NCBI GenBank assembly: GCA_963665575.2
Contig: CAXXDW010000006.1
Coordinates: forward strand, 744,001-808,000
Source of the DNA: Rariloculus sp963665575
Lineage (GTDB): Bacteria; Pseudomonadota; Gammaproteobacteria; Steroidobacterales; Rariloculaceae
Length of the DNA stretch: 64,000 bases
Reading direction: 5' to 3'
Numbering within the stretch: position 1 is the first letter of the stretch; the number at the start of each line of letters is the position of its first letter. This document shows positions 16,959 to 26,341 of this stretch, piece by piece. The position numbers and the translations under genes are program-made. Below the pieces are notes generated by a model that searched no databases, was not told where the DNA came from, and saw nothing but the letters and a program-made list of their open reading frames with translations.

Positions 16959-17674
16959 GCGAACCGGAAACCAGCGCTGACGCCACTCCCGAATTCACCG
17001 AGTCCGAAATCGCCGATTATCTGCGTGAGCATCCTGATTTCTTCGAGCGCTACCCGTCGCTGCTCCTGCGCATGAACATGCCGCACGGCGTCGGCAATGC
17101 CGCAGTCTCCCTCGTCGAGCGGCAGGTATCGATGCTGCGGCAACGCAACACCGAACTCGACCTCAGGCTCGCCGAACTCGTGAGCGTCGCCAAGCTCAAC
17201 GACGAACTCGTCCGGAACATCATTCGCCTCGGGGCCAGCCTCTTGCGTGTGCCCGATACGAGCGGCAGGCTCGCGAAGCTGAAGTCGAGCCTCGAGACGG
17301 ACTTTTCAGCCGAACACGCGGTTCTCGTGCTGTTCGAGCCGGGCGCCTCGCCGACCGAGTTGCCGGCCGGCTTCGTGCTGCGTATCGACCGGGATCACGA
17401 GGCGCTCGAGGCGTTTGACACCTTCCTGCGCACCGCACGCCCGCGCTGCGGTCCGATCACGGAGAGCCAGCGCAAGCTCGTATTCGGCCGCGGCATCAAG
17501 TCCGCCGCGTTCGTGCCACTCGGCGACGGCGCGAGGCTCGGTTTCCTCGTCATCGGGAGCACGGATCCGAACTACTTTCATCCCACCAAGCGTACGGATT
17601 ACCTGGGGCGTCTGGGCGATCTCGTTGCGGTCGCGATTGAAACCGGGCAGGCCGACGGTGTCGGGAGTCAGTAG
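16955..17674 (+). CDS. DUF484 family protein (GAF-like)
   Basis: 239 residues from the ATG at 16955, which overlaps the dapF stop by four bases; an in-frame upstream extension would run through dapF and is rejected. DUF484 proteins have an N-terminal helical stretch (IADYLREHPDFFERYPSLLLRM, ERQVSMLRQRNTELDLRL) and a C-terminal GAF-like fold (RGIKSAAFVPLGDGARLGFLVIGS). Function is undefined; its invariant position between dapF and xerC is the main clue. Confidence 0.93.
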   Translation: MSEPETSADATPEFTESEIADYLREHPDFFERYPSLLLRMNMPHGVGNAAVSLVERQVSMLRQRNTELDLRLAELVSVAKLNDELVRNIIRLGASLLRVPDTSGRLAKLKSSLETDFSAEHAVLVLFEPGASPTELPAGFVLRIDRDHEALEAFDTFLRTARPRCGPITESQRKLVFGRGIKSAAFVPLGDGARLGFLVIGSTDPNYFHPTKRTDYLGRLGDLVAVAIETGQADGVGSQ

Positions 17675-17752
17675 TGCTCCGAACAGCACCGCAACCCGTC
17701 GTTGGCCGCTCGATAATCGGTTGCTTTGTTCAGCGTCAAGCGATTGGCAACG

Positions 17753-17772
17753 GGGTCGTCCGGAGACGACCC
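17753..17772. terminator. Stable hairpin before xerC
   Basis: Perfect 8-bp stem GGGTCGTC/GACGACCC with tetraloop CGGA, in the 140-base gap between DUF484 and xerC. There is no T-tract, so it may be an RNA processing or stability element rather than an intrinsic terminator. Confidence 0.4.
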
Positions 17773-17814
17773 GGATCAAGAGATTCGGCACGAGCGTCCC
17801 GAACCCGGTGAAAC

Positions 17815-18729
17815 ATGTTGTCCAGTGAACTCGATCGTTACCTGACCGGACTCGCGACCGAGCGCCGGCTGTCGCCGAATACGGTCGCGGCCTACCGGCG
17901 CGATCTTGGCGCGCTGCTCGACTTCTGCGCGCGCCAGGATATCGGCTCGCTCGACCGTCTGGCCGTCCATGACGTCAGGCGCTTTGCCGCCGAGAGCCAT
18001 GCCCGGGGCCTCTCGCCGCGCAGCATCGCACGGCGCCTGTCGGCGGTCAGGAGCTTTCTGGACTCGCTCGTCGAGCAGGGCAGGCTGGGCGCGAACGTTG
18101 CCGTGAACGTGCAGGCGCCGAAACCGTCCCGCCGGCTGCCCAGGACGCTCGACGCCGACCAGGTGGCAAGCCTGCTCGAGATCGAATCCGATGACGATCT
18201 CGCGATCCGGGATCGGGCGATGCTCGAGCTCTTCTATTCGTCAGGACTCAGGCTCGCAGAAGTCGTCGGCATGGAGGTCACCGACATCGACCGTGCGGAT
18301 CGGACCGTGCGAGTCACCGGCAAGGGTTCGAAGAGCCGCGTCGTGCCGGTCGGGCGCGTGGCGCTCGAGGCCATCGAGCGCTGGCTCCCGGTTCGCTCGC
18401 GAATCGTCAAGGGCGGGGAGCTTGCCATGTTCGTGAGCAAGCGCGGCACGCGGCTCGCCGCGCGTTCCGTCCAGGCGCGGATCAATCACTGGGCGCGCGT
18501 GCAGGGCAGCCCGACCGGCGTGCACCCGCACATGCTGCGCCACTCGTTCGCTACGCACATCCTCGAATCCAGCGGCGATCTCAGGGCCGTGCAGGAAATG
18601 CTCGGTCACTCGAGCCTGTCCACGACCCAGGTCTACACTCATCTCGACTTCCAGCACCTCGCGCAAAGCTACGACAAGGCGCATCCACGCGCCCGCCGCA
18701 GCGAGCGCCGCCGCCAGAAGAACTCGTGA
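17815..18729 (+). CDS. xerC: Tyrosine recombinase XerC
   Basis: 304 residues. Resolves chromosome dimers at dif together with XerD and FtsK. An N-terminal SAM-like core-binding domain precedes the catalytic domain; Arg in SGLRLAEVVG, HMLRHSFATH, LGHSSLSTTQVYTHL supply the R-H-R-H-Y set. Context (after dapF/DUF484 and overlapping hslV) is the gammaproteobacterial xerC locus, which separates it from XerD and phage integrases. Confidence 0.95.
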   Translation: MLSSELDRYLTGLATERRLSPNTVAAYRRDLGALLDFCARQDIGSLDRLAVHDVRRFAAESHARGLSPRSIARRLSAVRSFLDSLVEQGRLGANVAVNVQAPKPSRRLPRTLDADQVASLLEIESDDDLAIRDRAMLELFYSSGLRLAEVVGMEVTDIDRADRTVRVTGKGSKSRVVPVGRVALEAIERWLPVRSRIVKGGELAMFVSKRGTRLAARSVQARINHWARVQGSPTGVHPHMLRHSFATHILESSGDLRAVQEMLGHSSLSTTQVYTHLDFQHLAQSYDKAHPRARRSERRRQKNS

Positions 18730-19268
18730 GCAAAATCCACGGTACGACGATCGTCTGTGTACGGCGTGACGGGCGCGTCGCGCTCGGTGGCGACGGGCAG
18801 GTCACGCTCGGCGACAAGGTCGTCAAGGGCAACGCGAGCAAGGTCCGGCGCCTGCACGACGATACGGTGCTGGCCGGTTTCGCCGGCGGCGCGGCGGATG
18901 CGTTCGCGCTGTTCGATGCCTTCGAGGCCAAGCTCGACCGGTACGGGAACCTCAAGCGCGCCGCGATCGAGCTCGCGAAGGACTGGCGCACGGACCGGAT
19001 GCTCAGGCGGCTCGATGCGCTGCTCTGCGTGGCCGACAAGGAGATGTCGCTCTTGATCTCCGGAACCGGCGACGTGATCGAGCCCGAGCACGATCTGCTC
19101 GCCATCGGTTCGGGCGGCGGCTACGCGCAGGCGGCAGCGCAGGCGCTGCTCGAGCATACCGATCTCGACGCGCGCCGCATTGTCGAGGAGGCGCTCGCCA
19201 TCGCCGGCGAGATCTGCATCTACACCAACCGCACGATCCGCGTCGAAGAACTCAAGGGAACCTCCTGA
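18726..19268 (+). CDS. hslV: ATP-dependent protease subunit HslV
   Basis: 180 residues, GTG start overlapping the xerC stop (GTGA). N-terminal nucleophile peptidase of the HslUV complex: the motif GTTIVCVRRDGRVALGGDGQVTLG shows the catalytic Thr pair after a short MSKIHG propeptide that must be removed. The remainder (GFAGGAADAFALFDAFE, AIGSGGGYAQAAAQALLEH) matches the beta-type proteasome fold. hslU follows after 146 bases that include short GCACCGGAA-type repeats. Confidence 0.97.
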   Translation: MSKIHGTTIVCVRRDGRVALGGDGQVTLGDKVVKGNASKVRRLHDDTVLAGFAGGAADAFALFDAFEAKLDRYGNLKRAAIELAKDWRTDRMLRRLDALLCVADKEMSLLISGTGDVIEPEHDLLAIGSGGGYAQAAAQALLEHTDLDARRIVEEALAIAGEICIYTNRTIRVEELKGTS

Positions 19269-19414
19269 CCCTTCTCGCCGGACTCCAGCGTCATCCAAAA
19301 CAGCGTTTCACGGATCGATTACCGATGAAAAGACGAGTTGTTGAGAGCATTGCCGGAAGCACCGGAAGCACCCGCTAGTACCGCAAGCACTGCAAGGACA
19401 CACCGCAAGCCATC

Positions 19415-20722
19415 ATGTCGATGACGCCCAGAGAAATCGTCCAGGAGCTCGACAAGCACATCGTCGGCCAGGACGACGCCAAGCGTGCGGTCGCGATCGC
19501 GCTGCGCAACCGCTGGCGGCGCAGCCAGGTCGGCGAACCGCTGCAGAGCGAGATCACGCCGAAGAACATTCTCATGATCGGTCCGACCGGCGTCGGCAAG
19601 ACCGAGATCGCACGGCGGCTCGCGCGGCTCGCGAGGGCGCCGTTCATCAAGGTCGAGGCGACGAAGTTCACCGAGGTCGGCTATGTCGGGCGCGAAGTCG
19701 ATTCGATCGTCCGGGATCTCGTCGACATGGCCGTCAAGATGTTGCGCGAGGACGCGATGAGCCGGGTCAGCCACCGTGCCAAGGACGCCGCCGAGGACCG
19801 CCTGCTCGACGCGTTGCTGCCGGGGTCGGGCACTGCGGACGACGGTCGCGAAACGCGGCAGAAGTTTCGCAAGAAGCTCCGCGAGGGCGATCTCGACGAG
19901 CGGGAAATCGAGATCGACGTGCAGGCGCCGGCCGTCGGTGTCGAGATCATGGCGCCTCCCGGCATGGAAGAGATGACGAACCAGCTCCAGAGCATGTTCC
20001 AGAATCTCTCGAGCGGCCGGCAACGCTCGCGCAAGGTCAAGGTCAGGGACGCGCTCGGCCTGCTCGAGGACGAGGAAGCCGCGAAGATGATCAACGAGGA
20101 AGACATCAAGGTCGACGCTTTGCATGCCGTGGAGCAGGACGGCATCGTCTTCATCGACGAGCTCGACAAGGTCGCGCGGCGCGCCGAGACGCACGGCGCC
20201 GATGTCTCCCGCGAGGGCGTGCAGCGCGACCTGCTGCCGCTCGTCGAGGGTTGCACGATCAGCACGCGCTACGGAATGGTCCGCACCGACCACATCCTCT
20301 TCATCGCTTCCGGAGCCTTCAGCGTCGCCAAGCCCTCCGATCTGATCCCGGAACTGCAGGGCCGTTTTCCGATCCGTGTCGAACTCGGCGCGCTCGGCAT
20401 CGAGGAGTTCGTGAGAATCCTGACCGAGCCCGACGCGTCGCTGACCGAGCAGTACCGGGGGCTGCTCGAGACCGAACGCGTCGACCTGCGCTTTGAGGAC
20501 GACGGCGTTCGGCGCATCGCCGAGGTGTCGTACCAGGTCAACGAACGCAGCGAGAACATCGGCGCGAGGCGCCTGCATACCGTGCTCGAGCGCCTGCTCG
20601 AGGTCATTTCATACGAAGCCGCCGATCGCGGCGGCGAGACCGTGATCGTCAATGCGGACTACGTTGATCGTCACCTGGGCGAACTGCTCCAGGACGAGGA
20701 TCTGAGCCGCTACATCCTGTAG
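19415..20722 (+). CDS. hslU: HslU ATPase subunit of the HslUV protease
   Basis: 435 residues. AAA+ unfoldase that feeds substrates to HslV. Begins TPREIVQELDKHIVGQDDAK; Walker A GPTGVGKTE (about 56-64), the GYVGRE pore loop (about 90), an I-domain insertion (about 110-235), Walker B GIVFIDELDK, and sensor/arginine motifs in the C-terminal domain ending in the RYIL tail that docks into HslV. Confidence 0.97.
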   Translation: MSMTPREIVQELDKHIVGQDDAKRAVAIALRNRWRRSQVGEPLQSEITPKNILMIGPTGVGKTEIARRLARLARAPFIKVEATKFTEVGYVGREVDSIVRDLVDMAVKMLREDAMSRVSHRAKDAAEDRLLDALLPGSGTADDGRETRQKFRKKLREGDLDEREIEIDVQAPAVGVEIMAPPGMEEMTNQLQSMFQNLSSGRQRSRKVKVRDALGLLEDEEAAKMINEEDIKVDALHAVEQDGIVFIDELDKVARRAETHGADVSREGVQRDLLPLVEGCTISTRYGMVRTDHILFIASGAFSVAKPSDLIPELQGRFPIRVELGALGIEEFVRILTEPDASLTEQYRGLLETERVDLRFEDDGVRRIAEVSYQVNERSENIGARRLHTVLERLLEVISYEAADRGGETVIVNADYVDRHLGELLQDEDLSRYIL

Positions 20723-20727
20723 CCGCA

Positions 20728-21105
20728 GTGCCGGATCGAGCGTCGCCACCGCCCATACCGACCGCGCTCACGCTCAAGCGCGGCCGCCGCGAACTTGCGA
20801 TCGAATTTACCGACGGCCTGTCGGCCGTGTTGACGGCGGAATATCTGCGCGTGCATTCGCCATCGGCGGAGGTCACCGGTCACGGGGTCGGCGAAGGCGT
20901 GCTCGTGACCGACAAGGAGAACGTCGCGATCGAGCGCATCGAGCCCGTCGGCCGCTACGCCGTCAGGCTCGTCTTCGACGACGGCCACGACACGGGCCTT
21001 TATACGTGGCCTATACTTCACGAGCTTTGCCGCGAACGGGAACGCAAGTGGCAGCGCTACCAGGCGCGCCTTGCGGAACGAGGCCGCGAGCAGCCGGCGC
21101 AGTGA
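20728..21105 (+). CDS. DUF971 domain protein
   Basis: 125 residues, GTG start. DUF971 is the small zinc-ribbon-like fold also found at the N-terminus of gamma-butyrobetaine hydroxylase (LAIEFTDGLSAVLTAEYLRVHSPSAEV ... GRYAVRLVFDDGHDTGLYTWPILHELC). Frequently adjacent to hslU and ubiE in gammaproteobacteria, as here. Function is unknown. Confidence 0.9.
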   Translation: MPDRASPPPIPTALTLKRGRRELAIEFTDGLSAVLTAEYLRVHSPSAEVTGHGVGEGVLVTDKENVAIERIEPVGRYAVRLVFDDGHDTGLYTWPILHELCRERERKWQRYQARLAERGREQPAQ

Positions 21106-21160
21106 CAGCGATGGCGGCCGAGGCCAACGCGCTGCCCGGCAGAGCGGGCGGAAGAAAGCT

Positions 21161-21931
21161 ATGGCGAATGACAACAGTGCACAAGACAGCGAGCGCCTGA
21201 CGGACTTCGGTTACGAGCGCTTGCCCCGGAGCGAGAAGAAGGCCCGCGTCAGGGGCGTGTTCGATTCCGTCGCACCTCGCTACGACCTCATGAACGACGC
21301 GATGTCGTTCGGGATACATCGCCTCTGGAAGCGCTTCACGATCGCAAGGACCGGACTCCGGGACGGCCAGGCCGCGCTCGATGTCGCTGCCGGCAGCGGC
21401 GATCTCGCGCTCGGGCTGGCCCGACGCGTCGGACCGGGCGGCCGCGTCGTCGTCACCGACATCAACGCGGCCATGCTCGATGCCGGCCGCGACCGGCTGC
21501 TCGACGCGGGCCTGGTCCGCAACATCGACTACGTGCAGGCTGACGCCGAGGCGCTGCCGTTTCGCTCCGGCGCGTTCAACTGCGTGACGATCGGCTTCGG
21601 GCTGCGCAACGTCACGGACAAGGATGCCGCGCTCGCCTCCATGTTCCGCGTGCTCAAGCCCGGCGGCCGGCTGCTCGTGCTCGAGTTCTCGCAGCCCCGG
21701 CTCGGACCGTTCGAACCCGCCTACAACTTCTACTCCTTGCAGGTGCTGCCGCGCCTCGGGAGCCTGCTCGCCGGGGACAGCGAAAGCTACCGCTATCTAG
21801 CAGAGTCGATTCGCCGACATCCGGACCAGCAAGCGATGCAGGGGCTGCTTGAAGCGGCGGGCTTTGAGCGCTGCAGCTACCACAACCTTTCCGGCGGGAT
21901 CGTCGCCCTGCACTCCGGTTTCAGGCTGTAG
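21161..21931 (+). CDS. ubiE: Ubiquinone/menaquinone C-methyltransferase UbiE
   Basis: 256 residues from the ATG at 21161, preceded by GGAAG; an upstream in-frame start at 21071 would overlap DUF971 and adds basic low-complexity residues. Class I SAM methyltransferase: FDSVAPRYDLMNDAMSFGIHRLWKR, SAM motif LDVAAGSGDLALGLA, GLRNVTDKDAAL. Methylates C-2 of the ubiquinone ring (and demethylmenaquinone). First gene of the ubiE-ubiJ-ubiB set. Confidence 0.96.
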   Translation: MANDNSAQDSERLTDFGYERLPRSEKKARVRGVFDSVAPRYDLMNDAMSFGIHRLWKRFTIARTGLRDGQAALDVAAGSGDLALGLARRVGPGGRVVVTDINAAMLDAGRDRLLDAGLVRNIDYVQADAEALPFRSGAFNCVTIGFGLRNVTDKDAALASMFRVLKPGGRLLVLEFSQPRLGPFEPAYNFYSLQVLPRLGSLLAGDSESYRYLAESIRRHPDQQAMQGLLEAAGFERCSYHNLSGGIVALHSGFRL

Positions 21932-22016
21932 CAGCCCGTGGCAGAATCCCGCGTCGCACGGAAACCGGCAAGCAAGCCTTCCGCTTCATGCGGCGGGGCT
22001 CTTGCCGTGGGCTGCT
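21930..22016. repeat. REP-like inverted repeat between ubiE and ubiJ
   Basis: Left arm AGCAGCCCGTGGCAGAATCC (from 21930) pairs with right arm GGGGCTCTTGCCGTGGGCTGCT (ending 22016) over about 26 bases with a few mismatches, enclosing a GC-rich loop. A close relative lies at 56045. It may act as an mRNA stability or partial termination element inside the ubi cluster. Confidence 0.75.
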
Positions 22017-22022
22017 GACCCG

Positions 22023-22631
22023 ATGCTGCTTGCAAGCTGCCAGAGTCTGCTGAACGGGACGATCGCCGACTCGACGGCGGCAAGGCGCGCCGCCGAAGGT
22101 CTTGAAGGCGAAAGCCTCGCGGTCGAGATCGACGGCCTCGCGACCCGGGTGACCCTGCGGGTCGAACGCGGCGAACTTGCCATCGCGACCGATGACGACG
22201 GCCCGGTCAGCGCCGAACTCGGCGCAGGGCCGCTCGACCTGCTGCGCCTGGCGCGCGCCGGCAGTCTCGGCGAGCTTCGCGGCACGCAGGCCAGGCTCAG
22301 CGGCGACGTGAGCATTGCCGAGGGCTTCGCGGAGCTGCTGCGGCTGGCCAGGCCAGACTTTGAAGAGGCCTTGTCGGGTTGGATCGGCGACATCCCCGCA
22401 CACGAGCTCGGCGATGCGACACGGGCCTTTGCACGCTGGGGCTTTTCCGCGAGCCGCTCACTCACGGCGAGCACGGCGGAGTACCTGCAGGAGGAAAGCC
22501 GCGTCATGCCGGGCCGCTACGAGGTCGGGGCCTTCTACGGCGATGTCGAGAGGCTGTCCGAGGATGTCGAGCGCGCCGCAGAGCGCCTGGACCGTCTCGC
22601 GCGGACACGGGCCCGCGCGACGTCGGCCTAG
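22023..22631 (+). CDS. ubiJ: Ubiquinone biosynthesis accessory protein UbiJ (SCP2 domain)
   Basis: 202 residues from the ATG at 22023 (MLLASCQSLLNG). The N-terminal SCP2 lipid-binding domain (GESLAVEIDGLATRVTLRVERGELAIATDDDGPVSAEL) holds ubiquinone intermediates; the C-terminal coiled coil (VGAFYGDVERLSEDVERAAERLDRL) contacts UbiK. Position between ubiE and ubiB is canonical. Confidence 0.94.
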   Translation: MLLASCQSLLNGTIADSTAARRAAEGLEGESLAVEIDGLATRVTLRVERGELAIATDDDGPVSAELGAGPLDLLRLARAGSLGELRGTQARLSGDVSIAEGFAELLRLARPDFEEALSGWIGDIPAHELGDATRAFARWGFSASRSLTASTAEYLQEESRVMPGRYEVGAFYGDVERLSEDVERAAERLDRLARTRARATSA

Positions 22632-22715
22632 GCCACCACCGTGCGTCCCCGTTCCGTCCAGTTCGCCGGCCGTTTGCGGCCGTACCGCGCGCCGCCGGCC
22701 TAGGTCCACCCCCCC

Positions 22716-24371
22716 ATGCGCCGCCTGCGACTGCTGTTGAGGCTTTTCGCCATCGAGCGAACGCTGCTGCGTTACGGTCTCGACGAGATCGTAGTCCGCA
22801 CGCACCTCTTCAGGCCTTACGCGGCGCTACGCAAACTGCTGCTGTTGCGGTCGCGCGCGTCGCGCGGCCCGCTCGGCGAGCGGATCCGGCTGGCACTCGA
22901 GGAATTGGGTCCGTTGTTCGTCAAGTTCGGCCAGGCGGTGTCGGTACGGCGCGACCTGCTGCCCGTCGAGATCGCAGATGAACTAGCGAAGCTGCAGGAC
23001 GAGGTGCCGCCGTTCCCGGGCGAAGACGTCGTCGCGATCCTCGAACGCGCCTTCGGCCGGAAGGTCGACGAGACCTTCGCCGAATTCGATTCGACGGCGC
23101 TCGCCGCGGCGTCCATCGCCCAGGCCCACGCGGCGAAGCTGCCGGGCGGCCAGGAGGTCGTCGTCAAGGTCCTCAGGCCGAACGTCCGGGCCATGATCCG
23201 GCGCGATCTCGAAATCCTCTTCGCGCTCGCCGAACTCGCCGAACGGTATTGGCCGGACGCGCGCCGCCTGCGTCCGTTTGAAGTCGTCGCCGAGTTCGAG
23301 AAAACGCTCGACCACGAACTCGACCTCATGCGTGAGGCCGCGAGCGCGGCGCAGTTGAAGCGCAACTTCGAAGGATCGGACCTGCTCTACGTGCCCGAGG
23401 TCCACTGGGACTACTGCCGGGCGAACGTGCTCACGACCGAGCGGATCTTCGGCGTGCCGATCGGCGATATCGACGAACTCAGGCGTCGCGGCACGAACAT
23501 CAAGCGGCTCGCCGAGAACGGCGTCGAGATCTTCTTCACGCAGGTGTTCCGCCACAATTTCTTCCACGCCGACATGCACCCCGGCAACATCTTCGTCGAC
23601 GTGAGCGACCCCGAACGGCCGCGCTACGCGGCGATCGACTTCGGCATCGTCGGCAGCCTCAGCGCACGCGACCAGATGTATCTCGCCGAGAATTTTCTCG
23701 CGTTCTTCAAGCGCGACTACCGGCGCGTGGCGAAACTGCACGTCGATTCCGCCTGGGTGCCCGAGGACACGCGCGTCGACGAGCTCGAGGCCGCCGTTCG
23801 CGCGGTCTGCGAGCCCGTCTTCAACAAGCCGCTCAAGGACATCTCCTTCGGTGTCGTGCTGCTCAGGCTGCTGGAGACGGCGCGGCGCTTCGACATGGAA
23901 GTCCAGCCGCAGCTCGTGCTGCTGCAGAAGACCCTGCTCGCGATCGAGGGACTGGGCCGGGAGCTCTATCCCGAACTCGATCTTTGGAGCACGGCCATGC
24001 CCATCCTCGAGGAGTGGGTACGCGAGCGCCAGGACCCGCGCACGCAGTTGAAGTCGCTCGTGGAGAACCTGCCGCAGATCGCGGAGGACCTGAGGCTCGT
24101 GCCGGAACTGCTGCACAGGATCATCAGACGCACCGAACAACGCCTCAACGAATCGCCGGCAGCGCGCCGCCGGGGCCCGGGCCGACGGTTGCGCGGTCCC
24201 GGGCGAGCGTTCGGCCGCCAGTTCGCGGGCGCCGTGCTGCTGATCGCAGGCGTGCTATGGGCCGGGCTCGAAGCGGCGCCGGTCTGGGTGGGCTGGATCG
24301 GCGCCGGGGCGGGATTGCTGCTGCTGTTCGTCCGTGGCCGGCGCCCTCGCGGGAGGCGCCGTACGAGATAG
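22716..24371 (+). CDS. ubiB: UbiB atypical kinase-like protein
   Basis: 551 residues. ABC1/ADCK kinase-like ATPase needed for ubiquinone synthesis. The hallmark KxGQ motif (FVKFGQAVSVRRDLLP), the alanine-rich loop AAASIAQAHAAKLPGGQEVVVKVLRP, the catalytic NFFHADMHPGNIF and AAIDFGIVG are all present. Two C-terminal membrane helices (about 505-543) anchor it in the inner membrane. The C-terminus is followed by a convergent ankyrin gene rather than tatABC. Confidence 0.97.
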   Translation: MRRLRLLLRLFAIERTLLRYGLDEIVVRTHLFRPYAALRKLLLLRSRASRGPLGERIRLALEELGPLFVKFGQAVSVRRDLLPVEIADELAKLQDEVPPFPGEDVVAILERAFGRKVDETFAEFDSTALAAASIAQAHAAKLPGGQEVVVKVLRPNVRAMIRRDLEILFALAELAERYWPDARRLRPFEVVAEFEKTLDHELDLMREAASAAQLKRNFEGSDLLYVPEVHWDYCRANVLTTERIFGVPIGDIDELRRRGTNIKRLAENGVEIFFTQVFRHNFFHADMHPGNIFVDVSDPERPRYAAIDFGIVGSLSARDQMYLAENFLAFFKRDYRRVAKLHVDSAWVPEDTRVDELEAAVRAVCEPVFNKPLKDISFGVVLLRLLETARRFDMEVQPQLVLLQKTLLAIEGLGRELYPELDLWSTAMPILEEWVRERQDPRTQLKSLVENLPQIAEDLRLVPELLHRIIRRTEQRLNESPAARRRGPGRRLRGPGRAFGRQFAGAVLLIAGVLWAGLEAAPVWVGWIGAGAGLLLLFVRGRRPRGRRRTR

Positions 24372-24562
24372 ACCGCTGCAGTTCAGTTGGACGGTAGCGA
24401 AGCGGTCCGGGAGCGTGTTGGCCGCTTCGCCGACATCGCGATCATGATGATGGAGGCCGCAGCAACCGCGGCTCAAGGGCGCTGGCCCGGCATCTCGGAC
24501 AGGCTCGCAAGTCGTTGATTGCGCCGAGTTTGCCCCTTCCCGGCGTTGCAGTCAGCGCGCAG

Positions 24563-26257
24563 TCAATCGGATTCGGCGGCTTCCGCGCTGAGACCGCCCG
24601 TAATGCCCTCGACCTGGTTGCCGACCTGAATCGAGCGGGTAGTCGCGATTTCGTACGGCGCGGACCCCTGCGGGTCGACGTTGCCGCAGGAAAAGGCGCG
24701 CAGCGTGCACTCCGATGTCGTATGGACGATGCCGCGCTCTGCCATCATTCGCGTCATGAGCTCCGTCGCTTCGGCCATGTGCAGTATGGCGTTGTTCGGC
24801 CTGAACGAGCCTACGCCGATCGCGTAGTCGATCGGCATCAGCGGCTCGATGCTGCCGCCGAAGACGCCGTCGTTCTTCTTGCCGAGGTCGTGCACCGCGA
24901 GATCGGCGCCGACGTCGACCAGGTACTGGATCATCGAGACCTCACCGAAGTTCGCGGCCATCATCAGCGGCGTGATTCCGTCGTTGCACGCCCAATTGAC
25001 GTCCGCGCCGTTGTCGACGAGATAGCGCATCGTCTGGAGCCGTTCCTCGACCGATCGTCCCTGGCTGTAGCCGTCGATCCAGCCGTAGCCGGAGGCGACG
25101 AGCAACGGAGTCTCGTTGTCGCTGTTTCTGACGAGCGGGTCGGCGCCGCTTTCGTGCAGCAGCCGCACGAGCGTGATGTCGCCGGAATAGGCCGCGCGCA
25201 TGAGCGGCGTTGCGAACATCACACGCGGCGAGCCGCCGAAATTCCTGCGCGACTGGGGACGGTTGTCGATCCAGGCGTTGGCATCGGCGCCCGCGTCGAG
25301 CAACCTGTGCACGAGCGGCAGCGGGTCTTCGGTCTGAACCCACGGGAAGCCCGGGTTCCACTCCATGTTGCGCCGGTCGACGGCCCAGAACAGCGGCGTG
25401 AAGCCTTCCGCGTCCGGGTGATTGACGTTGGCGCCGCTATCGACCAGTAACGATGCCACGTCGTAGTGGCCGTTGTAGATCGCAAGCCCGAGCGGGTTCT
25501 TGCCGTCGGCCGCGATCGCATCGATGTCGGCGCCCGCGTCGAGCAGCAGCCGGGCAGATTCGATTTCGCCCTCGCGCGCGGCGAACAGCAACGGTGTGAA
25601 GCCGCCGTTTGCATAGCTTTGCGGATATTCCTCGGGGTCGTACTCGACCGGGGCGGTCCCCTCGACTCCGCCGCCGCGGCCGCGAGCTGCGACGACCTTC
25701 GATACGACGTCGACCGGCGCTCCGGCCGCGAGCAGACGCGCAACGACGGCCGTGTGTCCTTCGTTGATGGCCCACACGAGCGCTGAAGTGCCGCCCCAGC
25801 TTTCGATGGCGGCGATGTCGGCGCCGCGCTCGAGCAACACGTCGATGGCGCCCTGAGTGCCCGTGCGCGCGGCGAGCATCAGCGCCCTGTCGCCATCCGG
25901 TGTAAGGGGAGTGTTCGGGTCGACGCCGGCATCGATCAGCAAACGGATCGCTGCGGCGCTGCCGTTGATCGCCGCGAGCCTCAGCGGCGTCGTGCCGGTC
26001 CGGTTGTCGATCGTCGGGTCGGCGCCGGCCTCGAGCAGCGCACTGGCGAGTGCGGCATCGTCGTTCTGAATGGCCCAATGAAGCGCTGTGGATCCGTCGA
26101 CCTGCGGTTCGTCGACATCGACGCCGCTTTCGAGCGCGGCCTGCACCGCCTCGGCATCGCCGCGCATGGCGGCGTCAGCGACTTCGCTGGCCGGTACTTC
26201 GGGCGCCGCGAGGGACAGCAGCGCCATGGCAGTGATCCCGATGATGATCGAACGCAT
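24563..26257 (-). CDS. Secreted ankyrin-repeat protein
   Basis: 564 residues from the ATG at 26257, chosen because it gives a signal peptide (MRSIIIGITAMALLSLAAPEVPA) and follows a GGGGGTAAGG ribosome site; a longer in-frame extension to 27157 would run through the divergent gene. About ten ankyrin repeats are visible (DGSTALHWAIQ, GTTPLRLAAINGS, GGTSALVWAINEGH, GFTPLLFAAREGE, GKNPLGLAIYNGH, GFTPLFWAVD, ITPLMMAANFGE). Probably a periplasmic or exported protein-binding scaffold. It is divergent from the DUF1592 gene across 84 bases, a pairing that recurs in uncultivated gammaproteobacteria, so a shared function is likely but undefined. Confidence 0.9.
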   Translation of the reverse strand: MRSIIIGITAMALLSLAAPEVPASEVADAAMRGDAEAVQAALESGVDVDEPQVDGSTALHWAIQNDDAALASALLEAGADPTIDNRTGTTPLRLAAINGSAAAIRLLIDAGVDPNTPLTPDGDRALMLAARTGTQGAIDVLLERGADIAAIESWGGTSALVWAINEGHTAVVARLLAAGAPVDVVSKVVAARGRGGGVEGTAPVEYDPEEYPQSYANGGFTPLLFAAREGEIESARLLLDAGADIDAIAADGKNPLGLAIYNGHYDVASLLVDSGANVNHPDAEGFTPLFWAVDRRNMEWNPGFPWVQTEDPLPLVHRLLDAGADANAWIDNRPQSRRNFGGSPRVMFATPLMRAAYSGDITLVRLLHESGADPLVRNSDNETPLLVASGYGWIDGYSQGRSVEERLQTMRYLVDNGADVNWACNDGITPLMMAANFGEVSMIQYLVDVGADLAVHDLGKKNDGVFGGSIEPLMPIDYAIGVGSFRPNNAILHMAEATELMTRMMAERGIVHTTSECTLRAFSCGNVDPQGSAPYEIATTRSIQVGNQVEGITGGLSAEAAESD

Positions 26258-26341
26258 CGCCTTACCCCCGATTCCGGGCCGACCGCGTTGAAACGGCAGG
26301 CTCCACAAAGGCATAGTACAAAAGATGAGGGGAGCGAATCG

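Noticed and set aside
17815..18729. Integrase of a mobile element
   Set aside because: Position between DUF484 and hslV and overlap with hslV identify it as housekeeping xerC; no att-like duplications or element genes are nearby.
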